Of a DNA stretch of 64,000 bases, positions 54,281 to 61,787 are shown in pieces. Every line of letters begins with the position of its first letter. Position 1 is the stretch's first letter. This DNA is from Zunongwangia atlantica 22II14-10F7 (lineage in GTDB: Bacteria > Bacteroidota > Bacteroidia > Flavobacteriales > Flavobacteriaceae), in assembly GCF_002094855.1 (NCBI RefSeq), contig NZ_ARYN01000011.1:1-64000 (forward strand). Direction: 5' to 3'. A program made the translations under genes and the position numbers. Below the pieces are notes generated by a model. The model was not told where the DNA came from. It was given only the letters and a program-made list of their open reading frames with translations, and searched no databases.

Positions 54281-54301
54281 ATTCTGTACTTATTCTGTAC
54301 T
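54281..54301. repeat. Direct repeat ATTCTGTACT next to the tRNA end
   Basis: ATTCTGTACT at 54281-54290 and 54292-54301 form two direct copies with one base between. They lie about 50 bp from the 3' end of tRNA-Met, where an ICE attachment site would lie, and resemble an arm-type recombinase site. Confidence 0.4.
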
Positions 54302-54318
54302 AGGTGTAAAAAGAAAAA

Positions 54319-54338
54319 GCTTCACATCTCTGTGAAGC
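54319..54338 (-). terminator. Terminator of tRNA-Met
   Basis: GCTTCACA (54319-54326) pairs with TGTGAAGC (54331-54338) with a four-base loop. On the minus strand it is followed by TTTTTCTTTTT, giving a strong Rho-independent terminator 15 bp after the tRNA. Confidence 0.85.
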
Positions 54339-54352
54339 CTTGATTTTCCTAG

Positions 54353-54426
54353 TAGCGAGACCGAGATTTGAACTCGGGACCTCCGGGTTATGAATCCGAC
54401 GCTCTAACCAACTGAGCTATCTCGCC
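54353..54426 (-). tRNA. tRNA-Met (CAT anticodon)
   Basis: Read on the minus strand, 74 bases form a full cloverleaf: acceptor GGCGAGA with TCTCGCT, D-arm GCTC with GAGC, and anticodon loop TTCATAA (CAT). The T-arm is CCGAG with CTCGG around TTCAAAT. The 3' CCA is not encoded. The anticodon reads Met; a modified Ile form cannot be excluded by sequence alone, but the body looks like elongator Met. Its 3' end faces the ICE, which suits tRNA-targeted integration. Confidence 0.93.
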
Positions 54427-54484
54427 GTGTTGTGCAGTATCACTGCCTTTACAAAACATTTGAGCTGTACTGCAAATGCGGGTG

Positions 54485-54515
54485 CAAATATAATAACAAT
54501 TTGAAATGCCACAAA
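54485..54515 (-). promoter_or_regulatory. tRNA-Met promoter
   Basis: On the minus strand, TTTG (54515-54512), exactly 19 bases, then TATATTTG (54492-54485) form a perfect Bacteroidetes promoter. The tRNA begins 58 bases downstream. Confidence 0.85.
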
Positions 54516-54598
54516 TAATTTTTTCGAAAATATTTAAAATGTTTTCTTTTAATGTTACCAATTAATATATATATTGCTCAAAACTAATAAATCAAAAA

Positions 54599-54988
54599 AT
54601 GGAAGATAAGATAAAGTACGAAATGGAATTTCCAATTCACGCTTCTCCTTCATTGCTGTATCAATATATTTCAACTCCCTCAGGATTAAGCGAGTGGTAT
54701 GCTGATAATGTTAATTCACGCGGAGAGTTATTTACTTTTATCTGGGAAGGTAGCGAAGAGCAGGCAAAGCTCGTAAGCAAAAAAAGTGATGAGCGTGTAA
54801 AATTTAGATGGGCAGAAGAAGAAGGCACGCCCTATTATTTTGAAATTCGTATTCAGGTAGACGATATTACCAAGGACGTTTCTATAATGATCACCGATTT
54901 TGCTGAAGATGAAGATGAGGTAGAAGAAGGTAAAATGCTTTGGGAAAATATGATTTCAGACTTAAAACAGGTACTGGGATCGGTTTAA
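54599..54988 (+). CDS. START-like (SRPBCC/AHSA1-type) domain protein
   Basis: This 129-residue protein has a START/AHSA1-like fold: FPIHASPSLLYQYISTPSGLSEWYADNV, then VKFRWAEEE and a C-terminal helix GKMLWENMISDLKQVL. Such small proteins bind hydrophobic ligands or act as co-chaperones; the family in Flavobacteriaceae is of unknown role. It is the first chromosomal protein gene after tRNA-Met and is followed by a strong terminator. Confidence 0.8.
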   Translation: MEDKIKYEMEFPIHASPSLLYQYISTPSGLSEWYADNVNSRGELFTFIWEGSEEQAKLVSKKSDERVKFRWAEEEGTPYYFEIRIQVDDITKDVSIMITDFAEDEDEVEEGKMLWENMISDLKQVLGSV

Positions 54989-55006
54989 TATTCGATATTT
55001 AAAACT

Positions 55007-55014
55007 TACCTTTG
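55007..55014 (+). promoter_or_regulatory. -7 box of the aminotransferase gene, overlapping a terminator
   Basis: TACCTTTG matches TAnnTTTG exactly, and TTTA lies 19 bp upstream in place of TTTG. The box shares its last base with the terminator stem after the START-like gene, so the two signals are stacked. Confidence 0.55.
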
Positions 55015-55040
55015 CCCCGCTTATAAAACGGGGCTTTTTT
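55014..55040 (+). terminator. Terminator directly before the aminotransferase start codon
   Basis: GCCCCG (55014-55019) and CGGGGC (55029-55034) form a stem followed by six T residues, and the ATG of the next gene starts at 55041. It ends the START-like message. Confidence 0.8.
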
Positions 55041-55886
55041 ATGATCAATTTTAACGGACAAATACTGCAGGAGAGCGAAGCGAATTTATCGATAACCAAT
55101 CGAGGTTATGCTTATGGGGATTCTGTATTTGAAACCATACGTGTAATTAATGGCAAAGTAATGTTTTGGGAAGACCATTATTTTAGATTAATGGCTTCTA
55201 TGCGTATTATGCGAATGGAAATTCCGCATGAGTTCTCACCAGAGTTTTTGGAAGAACAGATTATAGATCTTATCAAAGAAAATAAGCTTCAGGATAAGCC
55301 GGTGCGTGTAAAATTTTCAGTCTTCAGAAAAGAAGGAGGATTGTATACGCCAGAGGTTAGGGATATCGAATATTTTATACTTACTTCAGAAATTCAAAAT
55401 TCATTTTACACGCTTAATGAAGATTTTTATGAAGTTGAACTTTTTAAAGATCATTATATAAATTCTGGTTTGTTGTCTACAATTAAAACCAATAATAAAG
55501 CAGTAAATGTTTTAGGTGGTATTTTTGCGAAGGAGAACGATTATCAGAACTGTTTGCTGGTAAACGAAAAAAAATCTGTTGTAGAGGCTTTAAATGGAAA
55601 TCTTTTTGTGGTAAAAGGAAATAAAATTAAAACTGCACCACTTACAGATGGAGCCCTAAATGGTATTACCAGAAAGCAATTGGTAAATATGATTAAAAAG
55701 TTGCAGGAGTACACTTTTGAAGAAGCTTCTGTTTCCCCTTTTGAATTACAAAAAGCAGACGAACTTTTTATCACGAATGTAATTGTTGGGATTCAGCCAA
55801 TATCAAAATACCGTAAAAAAGAATATAAAAATACGGTGGCTAAAGATCTTCTTGCCAAATTAAATGCAAAGGCAAGATTGGGTTAA
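55041..55886 (+). CDS. Class IV aminotransferase (PabC/IlvE-like)
   Basis: This 281-residue PLP enzyme has the fold-type IV opening ITNRGYAYGDSVFETIRVINGKVMFWEDHYFRL. Later come SGLLSTIKTNNKAVNVLGGIFAKENDYQNCLLVNEKKSVVEALNGNLFVV, where TNN and the Asn/Glu-rich segment suit the cofactor end. It may be a 4-amino-4-deoxychorismate lyase or branched-chain aminotransferase; the sequence does not settle which. The start lies directly after a terminator, so it has a very short own leader. Confidence 0.85.
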   Translation: MINFNGQILQESEANLSITNRGYAYGDSVFETIRVINGKVMFWEDHYFRLMASMRIMRMEIPHEFSPEFLEEQIIDLIKENKLQDKPVRVKFSVFRKEGGLYTPEVRDIEYFILTSEIQNSFYTLNEDFYEVELFKDHYINSGLLSTIKTNNKAVNVLGGIFAKENDYQNCLLVNEKKSVVEALNGNLFVVKGNKIKTAPLTDGALNGITRKQLVNMIKKLQEYTFEEASVSPFELQKADELFITNVIVGIQPISKYRKKEYKNTVAKDLLAKLNAKARLG

Positions 55887-55920
55887 TTAGTGGTCAGGCT
55901 AGGAGAGAAGGATTCTATTT

Positions 55921-56481
55921 CTAGTTGTAACTAGGGTTTTCTGGTGCATTAGACCATAAAACATAGTCGCCGCCCAGTTGCATCATCTGGTCTTTCCAGA
56001 AAGAATCATAAGGACGTTCGATAATACTTTTTTGGTCTTCGTTGGTTACAACAATCCACGAATTTGCATCTAATTCGTTATTTAATTGTTCAGCGTCCCA
56101 ACCAGAATACCCCAGGAAAAATCTTATTTGGTTTTCATCGATCATATTTTGGGAAATTAGCGTGGTTACGGCATCAAAATTTCCTCCCCAATAAATACCA
56201 TCTGCGATTTCTACGCTATCTGGAATTAGATCTGGGATTCGATGAATAAAGTAAAGATTATCCTGTTCTACGGGCCCTCCATTATAAATCTGGAAATCTA
56301 CATTTAAACCAGGGATTAAATCATTAAGAGTGAAGTCTAATACCTTGTTTAAGATAAATCCTACAGAGCCACGTTCAGAATGTTCGGCCAAAAGTACGAC
56401 AGACCTGTTGAAGGAGATATCTCCAATAATCGAAGGTTCTGCTATTAAAAGGTGGCCTTTAGAGGGTTTAAGTGCAATCAT
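55921..56481 (-). CDS. YqgE/AlgH family protein
   Basis: This protein of about 186 residues matches the YqgE/AlgH family: KPSKGHLLIAEPSIIGDISFNRSVVLLAEHSERGSVGFILNK at the start, IYNGGPVEQDNLYFIH, and FFLGYSGWDAEQLNNELD near the end. Its role is not defined despite wide spread. Two in-frame ATG codons (56487 and 56481) are possible; the second gives the usual family opening. It lies next to the HU gene on the same strand. Confidence 0.9.
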   Translation of the reverse strand: MIALKPSKGHLLIAEPSIIGDISFNRSVVLLAEHSERGSVGFILNKVLDFTLNDLIPGLNVDFQIYNGGPVEQDNLYFIHRIPDLIPDSVEIADGIYWGGNFDAVTTLISQNMIDENQIRFFLGYSGWDAEQLNNELDANSWIVVTNEDQKSIIERPYDSFWKDQMMQLGGDYVLWSNAPENPSYN

Positions 56482-56550
56482 AGGCATACTTTTTAACTAA
56501 TCTAACTAATTATTCTTAACCTTACAATAAATTTTAGAAAATTATGCATA

Positions 56551-56578
56551 AAAAAAGCTTTCCTTGTGGGAAAGCTTT
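56551..56578 (-). terminator. Terminator of the HU gene
   Basis: AAAGCTTTCC (56554-56563) pairs with GGAAAGCTTT (56569-56578) around a five-base loop. On the minus strand a T-run follows. It lies 28 bp after the HU stop. Confidence 0.85.
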
Positions 56579-56606
56579 AATACTTTAACTAAAATAGTGA
56601 TAATTA

Positions 56607-56879
56607 TTAGTTTACAGCTTTTTGTAAATCTGCACCAGCTTTAAATTTCACTACATTTTTAGCAGCAATCTTAATTGTTTTTCCAGTTTGTGGGTTTCTA
56701 CCTTCACGTGCTGCTCTTTTAGACACAGACCAAGATCCAAAACCTACTAGAGAAACTCTGTCTCCTTTTTTAAGAGAAGATTCGATTCCTCCCAAAAATG
56801 ATTCTAATGCTTTTTTAGCCGCAGCTTTAGAAATACCTGCGTCCTCAGCCATTGCGTCGATTAAATCTGTTTTGTTCAT
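56607..56879 (-). CDS. hup: HU-type DNA-binding protein
   Basis: This 90-residue histone-like protein matches [51 protein letters not shown] as the DNA-gripping arm, and [13 protein letters not shown]. It bends DNA and packs the nucleoid. It has its own consensus promoter and terminator, so it is a single-gene unit. Confidence 0.96.
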   Translation of the reverse strand: MNKTDLIDAMAEDAGISKAAAKKALESFLGGIESSLKKGDRVSLVGFGSWSVSKRAAREGRNPQTGKTIKIAAKNVVKFKAGADLQKAVN

Positions 56880-56929
56880 AATTTGAATTTAAATAATTGT
56901 TGGTTAAACATTCTGTTCAATTGCTCTTA

Positions 56930-56960
56930 CAAATTTATATGGATTTATCGCCTATGCAAG
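56930..56960 (-). promoter_or_regulatory. HU promoter
   Basis: On the minus strand CTTG (56960-56957), 19 bases, then TAAATTTG (56937-56930) form a strong Bacteroidetes promoter, with transcription starting about 45 bases before the HU ATG. Confidence 0.75.
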
Positions 56961-57063
56961 TAATGGCGTGGGAAAACGAGGTGTTTGTTGATAACTTTGG
57001 CAAAATGTTAATAATTGGGAGGCGAATTTATTGATTTTTTATGATTTCAGTATTTACAAGGGC

Positions 57064-58008
57064 TTAGAGCATATAAGCATCATTTTCTAGCCTTAAACCG
57101 TTTAGCAAATCTTTTACCTTCATTTTTCGTTTTCCGGGAAGCTGAATTTCATTAATAAGAACATAACCATCTTTAGTGGCTACTTTAATTTGATGATTAT
57201 CAATACTTAGCTTTCCTGGCTTCTCTGTATGCTCTTTTAAAATCATTTCGCTATCAAAAACCTTAACGTTCATTTTGTCTCCATTTTGCAAAAAGCACCA
57301 TGCGGCTGGATATGGATTTAAACCACGTATAAGATTAAAAATAGTGCTGGTACTCTGTGTCCAGTCGATTTTGGTATTTTCTCGAGTTAATTTTGGAGCG
57401 GGTTTAGGATCTTCCTCTTTATTTTGTGGGATAGTTTTTACCTCGCCACTTTCAATAAGTTTTAGCGTATCTACAATAAGTTCCCCGCCAAGTTTCATTA
57501 AGCGGTCGTGAACAGATCCTACATTTTCGGTAGCCTCAATTTCGATCTCTTTAGACTGAATTATATTCCCGGTATCGATCTTTTCATCTATAAAAAAGGT
57601 AGTTGCTCCAGTTGTTTTTTCACCATTAATCACCGCCCAATTTATCGGTGCAGCACCGCGATATTCTGGTAAGATTGAAGCATGTAAATTAAAGGTTCCA
57701 TATTCCGGAAACTTCCATACTTTTTCTGGCAACATTCTAAAAGCAACTACAACCTGTAGATTAGGGTTTAGTTCCTTAAGCTGTGCTTCAAATTCATCAG
57801 ATTTTAAATTGGTTGGCTGTAAAATGGGCAAACCTTTGGTTAAAGCGAATTTTTTTACTGCGCTTTGGTTTAATTTTCTACCGCGACCCGCAGGGCGATC
57901 TGGCGCGGTAACTACACCAACAACATTATAGTCGGCTTCTAGAATTTTCGCAAGACCTTCTACAGCAAAGTCTGGCGTTCCCATAAATAATATTCGTAAA
58001 TCTTTCAT
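57064..58008 (-). CDS. fmt: Methionyl-tRNA formyltransferase
   Basis: This 314-residue enzyme puts a formyl group on initiator Met-tRNA, using formyl-THF. Signatures are LRILFMGTPDFAV, LPEKVWKFPEYGTFNLHASILPEYRGAAPINWAV with the catalytic Asn-His pair, and FFIDEKIDTGNII with the catalytic Asp. The C-terminal OB domain is in the last 100 residues. It follows recQ by one base. Confidence 0.96.
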   Translation of the reverse strand: MKDLRILFMGTPDFAVEGLAKILEADYNVVGVVTAPDRPAGRGRKLNQSAVKKFALTKGLPILQPTNLKSDEFEAQLKELNPNLQVVVAFRMLPEKVWKFPEYGTFNLHASILPEYRGAAPINWAVINGEKTTGATTFFIDEKIDTGNIIQSKEIEIEATENVGSVHDRLMKLGGELIVDTLKLIESGEVKTIPQNKEEDPKPAPKLTRENTKIDWTQSTSTIFNLIRGLNPYPAAWCFLQNGDKMNVKVFDSEMILKEHTEKPGKLSIDNHQIKVATKDGYVLINEIQLPGKRKMKVKDLLNGLRLENDAYML

Positions 58009-58009
58009 T

Positions 58010-59911
58010 TTATTGTGCTTTGTAGGTATTGGTTGGTGTTCTTTTTATTCGGTTTTTTTCTACTAAAAGGCGTAAAACTTCAAGAATATGTTCTTCAGCA
58101 AAAGGTAATTGTGCCACCAACTCTCTAGAAGATCTTTCTGCGGTTTTTAGTAGTTTGATAATTTCAAAATAGATGATATTCATTAAATCTCGAGTTAACT
58201 TTCCGGATTGCTTTTTTGTACAAACCGAGCAGATTCCGCAGTCATCAATCTCTTTTTCTCCAAAATAAGTTAAAAGTTGCTTACTACGGCAGGTTTCATT
58301 TTTATCGATATAAGTTAAAACCTGTTCTATTTTTTCTTTTTTATTCTGAAGATATTGCTCGATGAATTTAGTATGCGGAATTAACGTTCGTTCATCTTCA
58401 CGCGGTACCAAAAAAGTGACCGAGGCATCATGTTGCGCATATTCAAATTCAATAATCTCATCTTTTTCTAATTTCTGAAGAATACGCAATGCTTCAGCAT
58501 CTGAAATATTAGCTTTTTCAGCTAAAGAAGATAAATTAATAGCGGTAAGATTTTCAAAAATACCACCATAAGTTCTTAAAATACTTTTGGTAAATTCTGA
58601 AACTTCAGGTTGATTGTTTAAATAGGTATTTAAAGTGCCCGGAAAAACCTCGAATTTCACCAAAGTGCGTTTATGAAATTCTTCGCTTAACTTCAGTATA
58701 GAACAACGTTCTAAAATTTGCAATGCTGCGTAAGTTTTATGAATATTGAAGTTGTATTGCTTGCAAAACAGGTTAAAATTAAAATTAAAAGCTTCCTGTT
58801 CGCCTTCTCCATAGGCGATTCTAAAATAAGCGAGGATCTTTTTGTAGACTTCTTTAATTTCTAAAATAGATGGTAATTTTGCTAAAAATTGATTCTCTAA
58901 AACAGGAATATCGCTTTTATTGGTGATTATGCTAGCTTCCGCATATTTGCCATCCCGCCCGGCACGGCCTGCTTCCTGAAAATAACTTTCCAGGTTCTCG
59001 GGTAAATTTAAGTGAATTACATGCCTAACATCTGGTTTATCGATTCCCATTCCAAATGCAGTGGTCGCTACCATGATCCTAAATTTATTCTGAAGCCAAT
59101 CTTCCAGTTTTCGTTTTTTATCGGCCATTTTCATTCCGCCATGAAAAGCTTCAGCTTTATAATCCTGAGATTGTAGGTAATTCGCAATTTCAGTAGTTGC
59201 ATTTCGGCTTCTTACATAAATAATGGCAGTTTCTTCAATGGATTTTAGCAGCTTAGAAACTTCATAGAATTTATCTTCAGCATAAATAACATTATAGGCA
59301 ATATTGGGCCTGTAAAAAGATTTTTTGTGCAACTTAAGATTGGGCAATTTTAGCTGCTCTTTTATATCTTCGATAACAGGCGGAGTTGCAGTTGCTGTTA
59401 ATGCGATAAGCGGAACTTCTGGCTTTAATTCGTTAAAAATGGATATATTTCTATAAGCTGGTCTAAAGTCGTGCCCCCATTGTGAGATACAATGCGCTTC
59501 ATCTACCGCGATTAGATTTACATTCATTAATCTAATGCGTTCCTGCACCAATTCCATTTGAAGTCTTTCAGGAGAGAGGTATAAGAATTTATAATTTCCG
59601 TAGATACAATTATCAAGTTTCTTATCAAGATCGGTATAAGAAATGCCACCTGTAATGGCCATAGCTTTTATGCCTTTAGCCTGTAAATTACTTACCTGGT
59701 CTTCCATTAAAGCGATAAGCGGAGAAACTACAATACAAATACCGCTACGCATTAAAGCAGGCACCTGAAAACAAATGGACTTTCCACCACCAGTTGGTAG
59801 TAGTGCCAATACGTTTTCGCCTTCTAAAACCGAAGCAATAATGGGCCACTGTAAAGGTCTAAATTCTTTGTGCCCCCAGTATTTATTTAGTATTTGTACA
59901 GCTTCCTGCAA
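58010..59911 (-). CDS. recQ: ATP-dependent DNA helicase RecQ
   Basis: This 633-residue helicase has Walker A PTGGGKS (about 39-45), DEAH (137-140), the aromatic-rich loop CISQWGHDFRP, and GRAGRDG motif VI. It also has the RQC zinc site (ETCRSKQLLTYFG, then CGICSVC). An HRDC domain is not clear, so the C-terminus is short. It unwinds DNA in repair and recombination. It lies between the NadR-like ATPase and fmt, two and one bases apart. Confidence 0.94.
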   Translation of the reverse strand: MQEAVQILNKYWGHKEFRPLQWPIIASVLEGENVLALLPTGGGKSICFQVPALMRSGICIVVSPLIALMEDQVSNLQAKGIKAMAITGGISYTDLDKKLDNCIYGNYKFLYLSPERLQMELVQERIRLMNVNLIAVDEAHCISQWGHDFRPAYRNISIFNELKPEVPLIALTATATPPVIEDIKEQLKLPNLKLHKKSFYRPNIAYNVIYAEDKFYEVSKLLKSIEETAIIYVRSRNATTEIANYLQSQDYKAEAFHGGMKMADKKRKLEDWLQNKFRIMVATTAFGMGIDKPDVRHVIHLNLPENLESYFQEAGRAGRDGKYAEASIITNKSDIPVLENQFLAKLPSILEIKEVYKKILAYFRIAYGEGEQEAFNFNFNLFCKQYNFNIHKTYAALQILERCSILKLSEEFHKRTLVKFEVFPGTLNTYLNNQPEVSEFTKSILRTYGGIFENLTAINLSSLAEKANISDAEALRILQKLEKDEIIEFEYAQHDASVTFLVPREDERTLIPHTKFIEQYLQNKKEKIEQVLTYIDKNETCRSKQLLTYFGEKEIDDCGICSVCTKKQSGKLTRDLMNIIYFEIIKLLKTAERSSRELVAQLPFAEEHILEVLRLLVEKNRIKRTPTNTYKAQ

Positions 59912-59913
59912 TA

Positions 59914-60453
59914 TTATACCTCAATATTTTGTAAAATAAAATCGGCTCGTTCTTTAACTGTACCCGTTGGCACAATTAAAGGTTTGTAACCGTAATCGAT
60001 ATAAGTGTTAGAGAGGTATTTCGAGATTTTTACAGCTTCAGCAAAACTTTCGTAACGTTCGTTATCGCTCTGGTAAATCTCTTCCCAGGGAGGCAACATA
60101 AAAACCTGATCGTATTTTCGATCTTTACAGGTAGATATAAACGGCTCACCATATTTGGTATCAAAATAATCCATATAGGCTACCACATCGTGCACGCCCC
60201 GATCTATAAAGATAATATTTTCTTTAGATTTTTCAGCTTCGATAAATTGGGCATCTCTGCCTTCCAAAAGTTTTTCGCTAAACAACAAAGGTTGTTCTAA
60301 AAAAAGCTGGTCTATACCTTCTTTTTGAGCATCTAGCGTTACCTGTCTTGAAATTTCGTGCAGGCAGGTATAGCCGCGTTTTTCTAATTCGAAAATAATC
60401 GAAGATTTTCCTGTTCCGGGGCCACCGGTAATTACAATTTTCTTTGCTTTCAC
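59914..60453 (-). CDS. NadR-like AAA ATPase/kinase
   Basis: This 179-residue P-loop protein has ITGGPGTGKSSIIFELEKRGY at the start and IIFIDRGVHDVVAYMDYF in the middle, as in the AAA_28/NadR-like ATP-binding group. The family is often close to recQ in Flavobacteriaceae. The substrate is unknown; it may be a small-molecule kinase. It leads the short operon with recQ and fmt and is divergent from the DUF493 gene. Confidence 0.8.
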   Translation of the reverse strand: MKAKKIVITGGPGTGKSSIIFELEKRGYTCLHEISRQVTLDAQKEGIDQLFLEQPLLFSEKLLEGRDAQFIEAEKSKENIIFIDRGVHDVVAYMDYFDTKYGEPFISTCKDRKYDQVFMLPPWEEIYQSDNERYESFAEAVKISKYLSNTYIDYGYKPLIVPTGTVKERADFILQNIEV

Positions 60454-60503
60454 GCCGCAAATTTCGACATTTGATTTTGATTATAAAAATGGTATAAAGC
60501 TTG

Positions 60504-60511
60504 TATCTTTG
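60504..60511 (+). promoter_or_regulatory. Candidate promoter of the DUF493 gene
   Basis: TATCTTTG matches the TAnnTTTG box. A TTTTG lies 24 bases upstream, a little further than usual. It lies 30 bases before the ATG at 60542. Confidence 0.45.
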
Positions 60512-60541
60512 TATCCTTTAAATTTGATGAAGAAAAATAAT

Positions 60542-60835
60542 ATGAGTGCATCCAATAATCCAGACGAATTTTACGCAAAACTGAAAACACAGCTTCAGGA
60601 TACGGCAATGTGGCCTTCAGAATATCTATATAAATTTATTGTTCCTTCAAAAGAAGAAAAAATTAAAAGTGTAGAGAATATTTTTGATAATATGGGCGCT
60701 GTGATCACCACCAAGAAGTCTAAAAAAGGAACCTACACCAGTGTATCTGTAAATGTTAGGATGAAAAATCCAGATGCCGTGATCGAAAAATATAAAGAAG
60801 TAGGAGAGAAGGTAGAAGGCGTTATTTCGCTATAA
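60542..60835 (+). CDS. DUF493 family protein (YbeD-like)
   Basis: This small protein of about 97 residues has the DUF493/YbeD ferredoxin-like fold: YKFIVPSKEEKIKSVENIFD, then KKGTYTSVSVNVRMKNPDAVIEKYKEVGEKVEGV. The function is unknown and thought to be regulatory. Starts at 60527 or 60542 are both possible; I chose the second, as the domain begins well after it. Confidence 0.85.
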   Translation: MSASNNPDEFYAKLKTQLQDTAMWPSEYLYKFIVPSKEEKIKSVENIFDNMGAVITTKKSKKGTYTSVSVNVRMKNPDAVIEKYKEVGEKVEGVISL

Positions 60836-61133
60836 TAAGCCAATATTAGAGGTTTTAAAGCTGAATTTTCAGCACATATTTTCAATTGTTTTAAATTGAA
60901 TTTACTTAAGAATCTTGTGGATATTAGCATCTTTTTTGTGCTTTTCTAGCCTTTAAAGCGATTTTTAATTGAAAATGATCTACTTATGCGCTTAGTTTAT
61001 GACTTTATAGCGTTAAAATTTTGATTCTGGATTAAAAACCCGGGATCTTTTATACACATTAGTTAATATTTCTTATTTTGCAGGCAGAATTAACTTCTGC
61101 AATTTAATATTACCTAATTTAAATCGATTTTTT

Positions 61134-61772
61134 TTGACAAACGCATTAGAATATAACTCTGAGAGGAGTACGTTGATAATTCCTGAATATGGCAGGCACC
61201 TGCAAAAAATGGTAGAGCATGCTGTAAGTATTAAGGATGATGAAGAGCGAAACCGTGTAGCTAATTCTATAATCGCGGTAATGGGGAATATGAATCCGCA
61301 TTTGCGTGATGTGCCAGATTTTCAGCATAAACTTTGGGATCAATTATTTATAATTAGTGATTTTAAACTAGATGTAGATTCTCCTTTTCCTAAACCAAGT
61401 AGGGAAATATTAGAAGAGCGTCCAGATCCTTTAAATTATCCTCAAAATCATCCAAAATATCGTTTCTACGGAAATAATATTAAACGAATGATCGACGAGG
61501 CTAAGAAGTATGATGATGGTGAGTTTAAAGATGCTTTGGTTTTAGCGATCGCTAACCACATGAAGAAATCTTTCCTTAATTGGAATCGTGATACGGTAGA
61601 TGATAACGTAATTTTTGAGCATTTAAAAGAATTGAGTGAAGGAGCTTTAAATCTTAAAAACTCTGATGAAGATCTAAGTGATTCTTCTAACCTTATGCGT
61701 GGTAAAAAGAAATATACCAAGAACAATAATCCTAAAAGAACAGGCGGTCGTAAAAGCCGTAAACGCTACTAA
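61134..61772 (+). CDS. DUF4290 family protein
   Basis: This 212-residue protein starts with TTG and the conserved LEYNSERSTLIIPEYGRHLQKMVEHAV. It is helical, with a basic tail (GKKKYTKNNNPKRTGGRKSRKRY). It belongs to DUF4290, a Bacteroidetes family of unknown role. It is 15 bp upstream of murA and probably co-transcribed. The tail suggests contact with nucleic acid or membrane. Confidence 0.88.
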   Translation: MTNALEYNSERSTLIIPEYGRHLQKMVEHAVSIKDDEERNRVANSIIAVMGNMNPHLRDVPDFQHKLWDQLFIISDFKLDVDSPFPKPSREILEERPDPLNYPQNHPKYRFYGNNIKRMIDEAKKYDDGEFKDALVLAIANHMKKSFLNWNRDTVDDNVIFEHLKELSEGALNLKNSDEDLSDSSNLMRGKKKYTKNNNPKRTGGRKSRKRY

Positions 61773-61787
61773 AATTTAACCAATTTC

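Larger units (their letters stand above)
53525..54352. other. 830 bp between ssb and tRNA-Met; presumed right end of ICE
   Basis: No convincing gene. A 69-codon frame with a TTG start (53570-53779) has a hydrophobic N-terminal segment and could be a small membrane protein. A 35-codon frame at about 53922-54027 may be a fragment. Two copies of ATTCTGTACT lie at 54281-54290 and 54292-54301. A terminator hairpin follows at 54319-54338. No integrase is present. Confidence 0.5.
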
